In this document: positions 1 through 10,552 of the stretch, in pieces
Layout of the letters: each line of letters starts with the position of its first letter
Numbering within the stretch: position 1 is the first letter of the stretch
DNA from: Nyssa sinensis
Taxonomy: Eukaryota; Streptophyta; Magnoliopsida; Cornales; Nyssaceae
DNA: 64,000 nt
Assembly: GCA_008638375.1 (NCBI GenBank)
Contig: CM018052.1
Coordinates: forward strand, 12,400,506-12,464,505
Direction of reading: 5' to 3'
Program-made: the position numbers and the translations under genes
The notes under the pieces: generated by a model
Seen by the model: the letters and a program-made list of their open reading frames with translations, nothing else
What the model was told of the DNA's origin: nothing
The model's database searches: none

Positions 1-1
1 T

Positions 2-1847
2 GCTGAAGATAGGTTGGTAAAGCCCCCCTCTAGTCCGGAGGTTAGGATAGTCAATGCATTCGAAGAATCCCCAAATAGGGCCGGAGAGACCTCTAGTCGA
101 CCCACTCGTAGAGAGGAGGGTGAGAGTGCAATCACTGAGAGTATGCTAGAAGAGTTGTGGGAAAGGTACGATCTCCCTTCGAATGTTACTTTTAGGGTTC
201 CGGACACTCTGGATCGCCCACGCGATGTTAGAGTGGGAGAAATTTGTGTTTATTTAGCTTGGTTTGAAATGGGACTGACACTCCCTCTTCCCGACCTTGT
301 AAAACAATTCTTTTGCTGGTTTAACCTTTGCCCTTCAAACCTCAATCTCAATAGCTGGAGGAATTTGTTAAGTTTCATAGTGTTAGGGTATCTGAACGAT
401 GTTGACGTGTCCCTCGACTTGATCCGTAGCAATATGGATCTAAAATACATGAGGTCGGAAGGCCTCTATTACATGTCTTTTGATAGTAGGTTCAGACCCC
501 TTTCTTACGTGCCCTCCTCCAACAAGACCTAGAAGATGTGGTATTTCTTTATAAAAGGAGGATGGGAATATGAGGACTTCCAAGACCATTCCTCAACATT
601 TCCTCGAACCACTAGACCAAAGGGTGAGACCCAATTTTCCCTGTGACTGCTTTGATTCTGTTTCGTACATTAATTGTTGAGCTGATTAACTTTGTATTTT
701 TTGTGCAGATAGGAGTGTGTGCAAGAGGCCTATCTTCACTCCCGTGCTCTAGAAGCAATACAAAAAACTCTTATGAACCAGTAACCGAGACCATTCTGTC
801 ATTGTCAATCCTGAGAGCTTGATGGCTGCCAAGGGCCGTGTAGAGGAGTTGACAAAAGGTCTAATGGCTAGGTAAGAGACCGAGCCATCTTCATCTGCAG
901 TAGTGGGGGAGGCTCTTTCCCCAGTAGACCCTCCCCTCCAAACAAAAAGGAGGAGGTTACTTTCGAACTCTCTTGAACCTACCTCGAGGGAGAGGGAAGA
1001 ACCTTCCCCTATCTCCATGGTCCCCCCAGCCCCATCCAAACAAACGGGCAAGGGGGTGTCAGCTTCAATGGCCCCTGGCGCTGTTAACCAAGCGGCCAAG
1101 AAGGTTCTGAGGGACTTTTGGGCCAAAGGCTCCCTCAAACGTAAGCCACAGAAGCCAGAGAAGCTTCTAGCTGATCTGGCTTCTCTTCAAGTTAAAGTAA
1201 GTTTTTCGGGTCCCCATTTCTTTTCCCTTTTTCTAAGTGTTTTTAACTGGATACTGAACTGCTTGCTCTGTGTATTACAGACCTTGCATACCCTCTCTGC
1301 TCTGATGGAGGTCTCTCTAGCTTTAGAGGAAGTTGACAAGCTCCAGGTCGAGCTGGACGAGGTTAAGCTTCAGCTTGGCACTGCTAAGTCTAAAGCTCAT
1401 GAAGCTGCGGAGAGGCTGAAGGAGTCCCAGAATTCTCTACCCATCATAAAGTTAGAGAAGAATCTTCATGTTCAGCAAGCAGAGAGACTTCAAAGGGAGA
1501 TGGACGGCATGCGGTACCTCTATCACCAAAAGCTTGAGGACGCAATTGAGCGGGCCAGAATAGAGAATGAGATAGAAATGAAGATGGAACTTGAAGGGAT
1601 GGCCAACAACCTGATCATGTTTGGCTTCAACAACTTCCGATCCAGGTTTCTTGCCAAATTTCCTAATTTTGATATATCTTCAATTGTGCCACCTAGGCTT
1701 AACCCTCTCGAAGCTGTTATTCCGAGCGGAGTGGTTGATGTCCCTCTTGCAGATCCTTCCGAAGTTGCTGTTCTGAGCGGAGTGGTTGATGTCCCTCCTG
1801 CAGATCCTTCCCCAGCTGATGAGCATGTTCCTGCTGATCAGGCTTAG
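2..1847 (+). pseudogene. Spliced antisense gene of the Tat element (PF04195-like)
   Basis: It runs opposite to gag-pol and is open from the left edge, so the start is outside the window. Exon 1 contains REEGESAITESML, GEICVYLAWF, FFCWFNLCPSNLNLNSWRNL and SSNKT, the style of the family Pfam calls putative gypsy-type transposon (PF04195). A likely intron runs from GTGAGACC (about 625) to TGTGCAG (about 708), a second from GTAAGTTTTT (1198) to ATTACAG (1280). Exon 2 holds a basic PPLQTKRRR, exon 3 a long coiled coil and then a duplicated GVVDVP module. The same exon plan and sequence recur in the other Tat element (20182-18195). A TGG to TAG change at 530-532 and a TAG-like stop near 871 break this copy. 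AATAAA at 2109-2114 is a candidate poly(A) signal. Function unknown. Confidence 0.75.
1709..1811 (+). repeat. Tandem duplication inside the antisense gene
   Basis: Two adjacent near-identical units of about 51 bp encode EAVIPSGVVDVPLADPS and EVAVLSGVVDVPPADPS near the C-terminus. The duplication keeps the reading frame. The other Tat element's gene lacks it. Confidence 0.8.
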
Positions 1848-2650
1848 AATATGTATATTCTGCTATTTTTGAACCTCCAATGTACTGGACTTTAATTGTT
1901 TAATGAAACAAGCTTTTAACTATTTTTGTCCTTTTCTTTCATGTGGATTCCTGTTTGACCGATGTAGCCTTGAGTTGTACTACTCTGTAGTATATCAGTC
2001 CTTCCAATTTATGGATGATGTGGAAATTGTTGCAAGTAAAGCCATTCTGGAGCTCGCCAGACCAGCTCTTTTACCGTCGGTAGTTGTCTTCTAAGTTGCA
2101 TTACTTGTAATAAAATAGTGATTGAAGACTAATCCTGATTGCCTCATCATCTTAGAATAAGATAGGAAGGCAATTTTAATCAAATGAGTAGGAATCTGAT
2201 ATTGATATTGTATCACATATAGTGGAAGCAAATTCTGAAGGATTCTAAGGCAGATTGTTCTGAACCAAAGACTTGTAGTAATAATTGGGTGTCTTGTGAC
2301 CATCACTCTGATGATTGAAACTTCTGCTTCTAAGTCTCCAAGACTAGGACTAAGATACATCAGAGCTGATGGTCTTTTGTTATACACGTGGCCTGTCAGG
2401 GGTCAATGGAATGGCCAAGACTAGAAGGTCTGTATATTGGCTAGAGGGCCTGCGTATTTAGATGGACCAGACTCTGCTTGCTTAACTAAGGCTGTATGTT
2501 TGGGAAAATCCTGCATCCTGTCTTTTAGGATTTCGAGAGGACGGTTTTATTCGTCATTTATTTATACAGCTATCTTTTGGGTTTTCGAGGCCAACCTTTT
2601 CCTTAACCATTACGATGGTCCAGATGGATGGCTCTTGGACTTCGAGGGTC

Positions 2651-3370
2651 TATATATATGAAAGAGGGGCATGCTGTTGCGCCTTAATCTTTTTGCTTGT
2701 TGCTTCCAAACCATTTTCCAGTCGGAGGGAATCGAATGTCCTTAGAAGCTGTTGTTTGTTTGGAGATGATTGACAATTTTCAGTTCAAGTTGGGAATGAT
2801 TGAACTATGGCCGAGAATCATCCATCCCTTTGATTCAGTCTCCAAGGAAGGTTTAAAGGAAGCAAAGATCTTCTTGTCCATCTTAGCATCCGGTCGAGAT
2901 CTCTCCGTTTGGAGGTGGACCCTTTTTGATTCAACCGAGGCCTGGTGTATTGGTGATGAAGACGAAGGTGGGATGCCTCCTCTCCTTTGTGTCTTGGCAG
3001 AGACCCTTGCTCAAGTCAGCTTGGGTGTCGTGCCAGTTTTGAGGAAAACAAGGGTGGAGAATGGAGGTTTCCTGAGACTCAGAGCCCTCATCCTCCGTTG
3101 GTATCGATGCCAGTGACAGTGACGATGAAATGGCCTGGGTATGATGCAGATTGGGGTTCAGGGTTCCTTCCTTTCAAATGGAAGCCGGCGACGGCGGTTA
3201 TGGTGGTGTGGAACTCTGAGCCCTTTCCCCTATTCCAGGAAGATTCGAGGAAGATAGCCACGCTATTATAGAACAAAACAATGTATTGTCTAAAATTGTT
3301 GTAGCTTCTATGTATTTGTTTTCTTTCTAGTCTTCTTGTACCGATGTAACCTTTATGAACTATCAATAAA
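2651..3370 (+). other. Possible second antisense transcription unit in the Tat element
   Basis: A TATATATA box is at 2651-2658 and a polyadenylation-type AATAAA at 3365-3370, on the strand opposite to gag-pol. Between them are overlapping open stretches (2697-3116 and 2987-3271) without a family I recognise. Short acidic segments such as DASDSDDE (near 3105) and a GDGGYGG stretch (near 3190) are in different frames. This looks like an eroded reading frame rather than a working gene. The signals are short and could be chance in AT-rich DNA. Confidence 0.3.
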
Positions 3371-3746
3371 ATTGGATCCTTTTTCTTTAAATCTGATGTA
3401 CCTTTTGATTGGATGTGTTCTTTTGGAGTTAAAACACCTTTTCGAGCACTGCTGATAATTACTTTTCACCAATAGTTCTGTTTGTATGCTCTGGGAGTGG
3501 ACCAAAGAAACATAACACTTGTGTTTTGAACTGAAGTACTTTGAGCTGCTGCAGATGCTAAGGTAATGTAGTGCTACTGCTCGATAGTATATAAACCAAG
3601 TAATCTAAGAATCAGCTCTGAGGGTATGCCGATCTAGGAAACTTGTGTAAACAATAATAATTGGAAAGTAGTTGTAGATATCAGAACTTGATGCCTTTTA
3701 AAAGGAATGAATCATCAGGTCTGAATACTTGCTGGATCAGATTATG

Positions 3747-4174
3747 AGGTCTGTACTTTTAGAGATGGACCAGACTCTGAAGGTCTGTGCATTTAGAGAT
3801 GGACCGGACTCTGAAGGTTTGTGCATTTAGAGATGGACCAGACTCTGAAGGTCTGTGCATTTAGAGATGGACCAGATTCCAAAGGTTTGTGCATTTAGAG
3901 ATGGACCAGACTCTGAAGGTCTGTGTATTTAGGGATGGACCAGACTCTGAAGGTCTGTGCATTTAGGGATGGACCTAGGTCTGTGCATTTAGAGATGGAC
4001 CAGACTCCGAAGGTCTGTGCATTTAGAGATGGACCAGATTCCGAAGGTCTGTGCATTTAGGGATGGACCATACTCCGAAGGTCTGTGCATTTAGAGATGG
4101 ACTAGACTCTGAAGGTCTGTGCATTTAGAGATAGAGATGGACCAGACTCTGAAGGTCTGTGCATTTAGAGATGA
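3747..4174 (-). repeat. 34-bp tandem repeat array in the Tat 3' region
   Basis: About twelve to thirteen head-to-tail copies of a unit near 34 bp, such as AGGTCTGTGCATTTAGAGAT plus GGACCAGACTCTGA on the + strand. One unit has a 12-bp gap near 3974 and one an AGAGAT duplication near 4132. A lone related unit is at about 2425-2475. Each unit holds a short inverted repeat CAGAC/GTCTG around a 7-base loop. The array starts immediately after the integrase stop, in the non-coding part of the element. Confidence 0.9.
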
Positions 4175-4208
4175 ACACTTTGTGAAGGTATTAAAGAGAA
4201 AGAAACCT

Positions 4209-5600
4209 TTATTGATAATACTTCCGTAAATGTTCTACATTCCAAGGTCTAGGAATAGGTTTCCCAGCCATGTCCTCTAGCCAGTAAGTGGTAGGCCTAA
4301 CAACCTTTGTCACTCTGTAGGGACCCTCCCAATTGGGTGACAACTTTCCTATAGTGGGATCCTTAGTGTTTGGAAAAGCCCTTCTTAAGACAAGGTCCCC
4401 AATTTGAAAGCTAACTGTCCTGAGTCCCACTTTGGAGTTGTTGGCCATTCTCTGCTGATAGGCTTCCATCCTGGTCCTGGCTTGATCCCTTTTTTCTTCA
4501 AGAAAATCCAAATTTTCTGCAAGCTGCTGATCATTGGACTCTTGTTCGAAGGCTTCAGTCCGTAAAGTTAGCATACCGATCTCCACCGGGATTACTGCTT
4601 TTGTACCATAGGCCAGTGAGAAGGGAGTTTCAGAGGTGGGAGTTCTTCTGGTTGTTCTATAGGCCCAAAGAACCCCAGGAAGTTCTTCCGCCCACTTTCC
4701 TTTGGCCTGCTCCAACCTTTTCTTTAATGCATCAAGGATCGTTCGGTTGGTGACCTCTGCTTGCCCATTTGCTTGTGGATGGCCTAGAGAAGCAAAATAT
4801 TGTCTGATGTTGAGATTTTCACAAAATTTCTTGAAGACCTTACTAGTGAACTACGTCCCATTATCAGAGATGATCACGCGTGGTATCCCAAACCTGCAGA
4901 CAATGTTCTTCCAAGTGAAGTTTTCGACTTCCTTCTCTGTGATATGCGTTAAAGGTTCAGCTTCAGCCCATTTAAAGAAGTAGTCAATGGCTACCATAAG
5001 ATATTTTTTGTTTGGTGGTGCCTTAGGTAATGGGCCCACAATGTCCATCCCCCACTAAGCAAAGGGCCAAGGACTAGCAATTGGGATGAGCTCGTGATGA
5101 GGTTGGTGTTGATATGGAGCAAACCTTTGGCATTTGTCGCACTTTTGGACGTACTCCTTAGCCTATTTCAGCATAGTAGGCTAGTAATAGCCTTGTGTTG
5201 GAGCTCGGTGAGCTATTGTTCTGCCCCCGTTATGGTTCCCATAAATTCCTTCGTGTATTTCTGTCAAGACGTATTGAGACTCTTCTGGAGCTAAACATTT
5301 CAACAAGGGCTGAGAGTAAGACCTTCTGTAAAGCTTATTGTTCAGGACTAGGTACCGAGCTGCTTTGATTTGGATTCTCCTTGCTTTGTTTTTATCTTCT
5401 GGGAGGAGCCCTGATTCCAGGTACCAGAGGATTGGGGTCATCCAGTTCTCGGGTTGTTTAGTAATTTGGGCAACTTGGGCTTGCTCTATGTTGGGTCCTG
5501 GTTGGTAGGAAATTTTTATTGTAGAATCTCTTCCTGCCTTCAGATGGGATGCCATGTTTGCCAAAGCATCTACTCGGCAGTTCTGGCTTCTTTCTATTTT
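4209..5600 (-). pseudogene. pol: Integrase of the Tat element
   Basis: Open stretches 5564-5181, 5048-4851 and 4715-4209 belong to one frame. The N-terminal zinc-binding HHCC is seen as HEGIYGNHNGGRT with later KCDKCQ. The catalytic core shows MDIVGPLPKAPPNKK (first Asp), ISDNGT (second Asp) and GHPQANGQAEVTNRTI (Glu). The C-terminal part has GDLVLRRAF and LSPNWEGPYRV, and ends WNVEHLRKYYQ at TAA 4211-4209. At least four TAG stops split it (5183-5181, near 5171, near 5055, 4853-4851). Integrase would insert the cDNA into chromosomes. The same C-terminal tail survives in the second Tat element at 17574-17671. Confidence 0.9.
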
Positions 5601-6256
5601 CTAGATGGAGAACATCTGGAAGGAGTGCTTCAAGAAGTTCACTAGTTCGGAATACCGAAGCATCCTTTCATCTTTAATGGAGAATTCTCCCAGAACTTGG
5701 CTTACCACCAACTGGGAATCTGAAAAGACCTCAAGGTTTTGAACCTCGCATTCTAGAGCCAACTTCATGCCTAGGATTAGGGCTTCGTATTCTGCTTCAT
5801 TGTTGGAAGCTTTGAATCTCAAGCTAACTGTTTTTCTTATAAAAGCCCGTCAGGGGATTGCAATACCAAGCCCACTCTAGAACCATGATCAGTGGATGAT
5901 CCATAAATATAGAGCTGCCATGTCCCTGAAGTTTCAAAGAGCTGTGCCTTGTCATGAAGTGCCGGGGTGAACTCAGCAACGAAATCTGCCAAGGCTTGTC
6001 CCTTGATGGAGTTCTGTGGTACATACGATATGTCAAATTCTCCTAACTCCACAGACCACTTTACTAACCTTCCTGAAACCTCAGGCTTCCTCGATATTGA
6101 CCTCAGGGGATAGGCGGTTGGGATTTCAATTGGATGGGCTTAGAAATAAGGTCGGAGTTTCCGAGCTGATATTACCAGAGCGAAGGCCAACTTCTCAACC
6201 TCTGGGTATCTCTTTTCTGTGTCAAGCAATGCCCTACTGACGTAGAATATGGGCCT
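5601..6256 (-). pseudogene. pol: RNase H domains of the Tat element, active-site residue changed
   Basis: RPIFYVSRALLDTEKRYPEV and the following region match the RNase H that adjoins RT. A second RNase H-like part is in the frame from 6052 (VELGEFDISYVPQ, then LYIYGSSTDHGS). Tat elements are known to carry a dual RNase H. The motif normally reads LYxDGSS, and here the Asp codon has become TAT (Tyr) at about 5910. The stretch 5822-5601 contains SNNEAEYEALI and the DSQLVV motif that supplies further acidic residues. Stops TAA (near 6148 and 5840), TGA and TAG (5603-5601) break it. The domain is inactive in this copy. Confidence 0.8.
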
Positions 6257-7684
6257 CTAAACTCCTCTGTCCTGTCTAACTAGTACGGAGCTGATCACGT
6301 TCTCAGAAACTACAAGGTAGAGGAGTAGCTTTTCCTTTTGGACTGGTTTTAACAGGAGCTCTGGAGAGGCAAGGTATTCCTTCAGTTCTTGAAAAGCTTT
6401 CTCACATTCTTCCGTCCATTGTAAAGCTTTGTTACCTTTTAATGCTCTGAAGAAGGGTAGACAACGATCAGTGGACTTGGAGATAAACCTGCTCAGTGCT
6501 GCGATTCTGCCATTCAGTGCCTGAATGTCTTTCTTAGTTTTTGGTGATTCCAGTTCAATCAGAGCTTGAATCTGAGTGGGGTCTGCCTCGATACCCCTTT
6601 GAGAGACAATATATCCCAAGAATTTTCCTTTCATCACCCTGAAGGTACATTTTGAGGGATTGAGCTTCATCTTGTGTTGTTTTAGGATGTCGAAAATCTG
6701 GGATAAGTGTTGGAGGTGGCTACCTTTCCGTAAACTTTTGACCAGCATGTCATCGATGTACACCTCCATTGTATTGTCGAACAGTGAGCTGAACATCATG
6801 TTGACCAACCGCTGGTATGTGGCCCCAGCATTCTTCAAATCGAACGGCATTACTCTGTAGCAATAGAGACCTCGTTCGGTTATGAAGGCTGCCTTCTCCT
6901 GGTCTGGAGGGTACATCTGGATTTGGTTATATCCAGAATAGGAATCCATAAAACTCATGAGTTCGAGCCCTGCAGTAACGTCAACCAGCTGGTCTATCCT
7001 TGGTAGAGGAAAGCTATCTTTGGGGCAAGCTTTATTGAGGTCTTTATAGTCACTGCAGACTCTCCACTTGCCATTTTTCTTTTTGACTAGGACGGTATTG
7101 GCCAGCCAGTCTGGGTAGAATACTTCACGTATCATCTTGGCTTCAAGCAGCCTCTAGACCTCCTTATTTATGATCCAATGCAGCTCTGGAGCTAGCGGCC
7201 TTCTTTTTTGTCTCACTGGTGGGTGGTCTGGATCAACCATAAGTTTGTGAGTTGTGAGGTTTGGATCTATACCCTCCATGTCGTTGGTCTCCCACGTAAA
7301 TACAAAGAGGTTGTCTTTCAGGAATCTTATTATCTCCTCTTGCTCAGCATGTGTAAGGTCTGGACCAATGTATAAATAGTGCCCCCCGGATTTTGAGCTG
7401 ACTAATACTTTGATGGGCTCCCCAATGGGTTTGGCCCTACTGTCCCGTCCTCTTGGGCTTAAGGGTTCCTCAATTCTAGAAGGGCAACCTTCCTTCTCGG
7501 GATTGTGGGAGAGAATTGGATCTGCACAGTCCTGAGTATACTGTAATTGCTATTTAGTAGTCTTCTCCTTGAGTGCAACGGCACGACATTCCCGAGAAGT
7601 CAGTTGGTACCCTCTGACAGAATAAACATTCTGATTGTGGACATACTTCAAACATTGGTGGAAGGTCGAGGTGACAGCTCCTAT
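6257..7684 (-). pseudogene. pol: Reverse transcriptase of the Tat element with its N-terminal linker
   Basis: The linker 7684-7136 contains TAG stops near 7557 and 7153 and the conserved pre-RT segment ending in PEL/HWIINKEV. The open stretch 7135-6257 (292 residues) is the RT. In order it has VLVKKKNGKWRVC, DYKDLNKACPKDSFPLP, MDSYSGYNQIQM, the RVMPFDLKNAGATYQ block, the catalytic box YIDDMLVKS and a C-terminal connection with FLGYIVSQRGIE and WTEECEKAFQELKEYL. The catalytic aspartates are present, so RT itself looks sound. The frame is closed by TAG 6259-6257, after which RPIFYVSRAL continues into RNase H. Confidence 0.92.
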
Positions 7685-8479
7685 CTAGTGTAGCCACGGT
7701 CTCCCAATGATGACATTGTAGGGAGATTTCATATTCAACACCATGTATTCTAAGATGGTGGTTTTCTGTCCTTCACCTTCCCCTACAGTAGTGGGCAGGT
7801 TGATCCTTCCCAATGGGGTACTAAGATTACCATCAAATCCTGCCATTACGGCGATGGTAGGCTTGACGTTGTTATGATCAATCTTCATATGTCTGAGTGG
7901 CTCATGGAACAGTATATTAACGGAACTGCCGGTGTCATCCAGGACTCTTCTAATCTCGAAGTTGACAATCTTGAGAGTGATGACGAGAGCAGCACTGTAA
8001 GGGCAGTGCACCCTGGCCAGATCCCGTTTTGTGAACTGGATCTCCGGTTCTAGTTTGAGCCTTTTCTCAACGTTGAGGATCTGCAATATATCCGGGGCAG
8101 TCCTGGCCTCCCGAGCATACCTCTTCATTGCTCTGTTTGACATTCCTATAGTAGGGGTATCTGCATAGAGGACGTAAATGGCATGGTTGTTCTGCCTTTG
8201 AGGCTCATTTCGTCCTTCCTTCTGCTCCTGTCTCTGCTCAGGCCTCTAGTCTGTCCTTTGTTGTGGCTTGTCTTCGTGGGGGTTCTGCCTCCCGTCCTAC
8301 TTAATGAACTCTCGAAGACGTCTTTTCTTTATGAGTTGCTCAACCTCATATCTAAAGGACCTGCATGAATTAGTCGTATGCCGATGATCTTTGTGAAAAT
8401 TACAATATTTACCTTGGTCCCGAAGGCTAGGATCTCCTTTAATCGGTTCTAGCCATCTTAGGTTTTCCCGATCTCGGAT
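7685..8479 (-). pseudogene. pol: Zinc knuckle and aspartic protease region of the Tat element
   Basis: Continuing the gag frame past TAG, a zinc-knuckle-like YCNFHKDHRHTTNSC (about 8408-8365) is seen, then two more TAG stops (near 8298 and 8247). An open stretch of 152 residues (8143-7685) follows. It holds the protease active-site motif LDDTGSSVNILF and the flap and C-terminal signature VIIGRPWLH. Such proteases cut the Gag-Pol polyprotein in the particle. The frame stops at TAG 7687-7685 and continues as IGAVTSTFHQ, so the stop is secondary. Confidence 0.85.
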
Positions 8480-9826
8480 CTACCGAAGTACCTGGGCCAG
8501 TGTAGTGTTCAAAGGGGTACAGTTAGTAAATTCCCTTGGTCCGGAATTATAAACATCTTGGGGTGCCGTTATCTTTTTTGGACTCCTGGCCCTCTTCTTG
8601 CTAGGGTCCCTTTTATGATCGTCCCTCTTGTGATCTTCACTTTTTGGATTGTCCCTCTGAGTTTGCTCTTTGCCTTTTTGGGATGTGCGGTTAGCTTCCT
8701 CCAAGTTGATACATTTCCTGGCCTGGTCCATTAACGCCACCATGTCGGCAGGGGGGCTCTTTGTCAAGGAATCCCTAAAGCCTCTGTGAGCAAGACCAGA
8801 AGTTAGGGTAGCTACGAGAAAACCTGGGTTGCAGTCGGTTCTCTCTGTGAGTTTAGCATTAAAGAGTGCAATGTAAGCTCTAAGGGACTCTTCCTTGGTC
8901 TGTTTGACATTCAGCAAGAACTCTGGTCCCCTTCTGAGCCTTCTGCTTGTCATGAATCTATCTCGGAATTGCCTACCGAGCTTATAGAAGCCAGTAACTG
9001 AGTTCGGTGGGAGGTGATGGAACCATTTTAGGGCGGTACCTTTTAGGTTGGTAATGAAAGCTCGGCACATAAAGGCATCAGAGGCACTGTGAAGGGCCAT
9101 TGTATGCTGGTAGTGCGATAGATGATCTCCTGGGTCTCCAGTCCCATCATATAGGGTGAATTTTAGCACAACGAACTTCCTTGGTCTTTCTTCTGACATG
9201 ATGGCAGAAGTAAATAGAGTGGCAAGTCTTCCGAGCAGCCTAGCCAACTCATCCTGCTCTAGAAGGTTCTGGACATCTCTCACAGCTACTGTTCAGTCCA
9301 TAGATTCTGCAACTTCTTCGACCCTCCATGGGTCTCTAGGCCAGACTTCTTGTGAACCTTGCCTTACAGCCTCGGTTTTAAGGTAGTCGGGCTAAGCATG
9401 TCCTACGAACGGAAGAGGGTTCCGAGGGTCCCGAGCTGGAGGGATTGGTGCCGCTTGGGGCTGAGGTTCTTGTGGTGCTGGATGTGCTCCCGAAGCTCTT
9501 GGAGTTGGGGCTGTAGTAGTGCTTCGGTAATGGATGTCAGGGACAAAGGCTGGCGTTCCCCAGCCCGGGGCTGCTGATGGCTGTGGATCTCTACCGACGT
9601 GAGCAACACCCTGGGGGTGTGCAGGCCTGTTATTTGGAGCCTCTTCATGGGGCTCTTCATTCTCAGTGATAATAGGGAGTTGTGTTCCCTTAGCAACATT
9701 GACCGGCGGGTTTGGAGGATTCGTCCCTTGATTTCGTGTAAGCATTGCCAGAGTTCTAGATATGGCTAGTAGCTGTTTTTGCACTAGTTCATTGTGTCGT
9801 TTGATTGATTCAATCTCCTGTCGCAT
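8480..9826 (-). pseudogene. gag: gag of the Tat element, interrupted by stops
   Basis: Two open stretches in one frame (9826-9392 and 9283-8480) form a single gag broken by TAG at 9394-9392 and TGA near 9296. The N-terminal part is rich in Pro, Gln and Ala after a short alpha-helical start. The second part is a retrotransposon gag (capsid) domain, with FTLYDGTGDPGDHL, the conserved ALKWFHHLPPNS and a following FRDRFM block. A basic Lys/Arg/Asp tail follows. Gag forms the virus-like particle in the cytoplasm. The frame ends at TAG 8482-8480, where the sequence carries on in frame into IRDRE and the zinc knuckle, so this too is an acquired stop. The copy cannot make full-length protein. Confidence 0.85.
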
Positions 9827-9981
9827 GGGATCAACCGTCGGCCCTCTTGCTCGTGAGGCAGGTGGTCAACGTTGAGAGTTTTGAGGATTTTGAGCGTTTT
9901 GCCTTGGTCGGAGATTGGGGGACATGGCTCTCCGGTAAGAAGGAGAATAAGTTATGAATAGAGCACTTGGAGATTTGCCGT

Positions 9982-9999
9982 TTCCCACAGACGGTGCCA
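9982..9999 (-). other. Primer-binding site of the Tat element
   Basis: On the minus strand TGGCACCGTCTGTGGGAA begins three bases after the LTR end. The TGG start pairs with the CCA tail of a tRNA and the rest resembles the primer sites of many plant Tat-type elements. I do not assign the tRNA. Confidence 0.7.
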
Positions 10000-10002
10000 A
10001 AC

Positions 10003-10552
10003 TGATGCTGTACTTTTTGGCTCACAAGAAATCTAGTCTCCGCAACCTGAAAAACACTCAAAAAGAAGGAATCAGAGGGCCACTGGATTGGCTCCAGCGG
10101 TAGCCGCTCCGATGCTTAAGTAAATAAACTAAGTTGAAAAGACTATATTGAAAGCCAAAGAATGAGCCTGAAAATAAAGCGTACCTATAGGGTTCAATTT
10201 ATAGACTGCGGCCTTCCTAAGTTGATTAGGATTTGGAGCTATGAAAATAGGGATTTGATCATCGGAGATTGCAATTACCTTGTTGGACATTGTATCAAAA
10301 TAGAGATAACCATGTGTGGCAGTTTCTTTGTAGAAAACTGTTTCCTTATTCTCTGCTTGGCGGATGTTAAGGAAATAACGAGGTCTGAACCCTGTGGACT
10401 ACTCTGAGTGAATATCGTTCAAATCATGAGCTCTGGAGGAAAAGTGCATAAGAGTGCTCTGAAAGCTTCGCCTGCTCTGGATGATCGAGTTTTATCAAAC
10501 CCGTAAGCACACGTGTCTCAAGATGATTGGTGTGTCGGTTTGTGATGTATCA
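10003..10552 (-). repeat. 5' LTR of the Tat element
   Basis: On the minus strand it starts TGATACATCAC and ends ACAGCATCA, the usual TG...CA. The same start (TGATACGCC), a conserved CACGTGT near the start, a conserved segment around CATCGGAG/GGCTACC and the same end (GCATCA) are found in the LTRs of the second Tat element at 17018-21271, which sets the limits. The primer site follows one base after the end. The length of 550 bp is close to the 572 bp of the other element's complete LTR. Confidence 0.85.

Larger units (their letters stand above)
1..10552 (-). mobile_element. Tat-lineage Ty3/gypsy retrotransposon, 3' end outside window
   Basis: The element reads from right to left. A 550-bp 5' LTR (10003-10552) is followed by a primer site (9982-9999), gag (9826-8480), zinc knuckle and protease (to 7685), RT (7135-6257), RNase H (to 5601), integrase (to 4209), a 34-bp tandem array and an antisense spliced gene (1-1847). 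The order protease-RT-RNase H-integrase is that of Ty3/gypsy. Gag and pol style, the LTR end in GCATCA and an extra antisense gene with PF04195-like sequence between integrase and the 3' LTR are typical of the Tat branch. The gag-pol frame carries about sixteen stops, so the copy is dead. The 3' LTR must lie left of base 1. The base run right of the LTR, CCAGT (10553-10557), is the candidate target duplication but its partner is not in view. Confidence 0.9.

Noticed and set aside
749..1138. 129-codon frame on the minus strand
   Set aside because: It is the shadow of the antisense gene exon on the + strand, which has homology support in the second Tat element.
3747..4174. CRISPR array
   Set aside because: Units are head-to-tail without variable spacers and the DNA is a plant retroelement.
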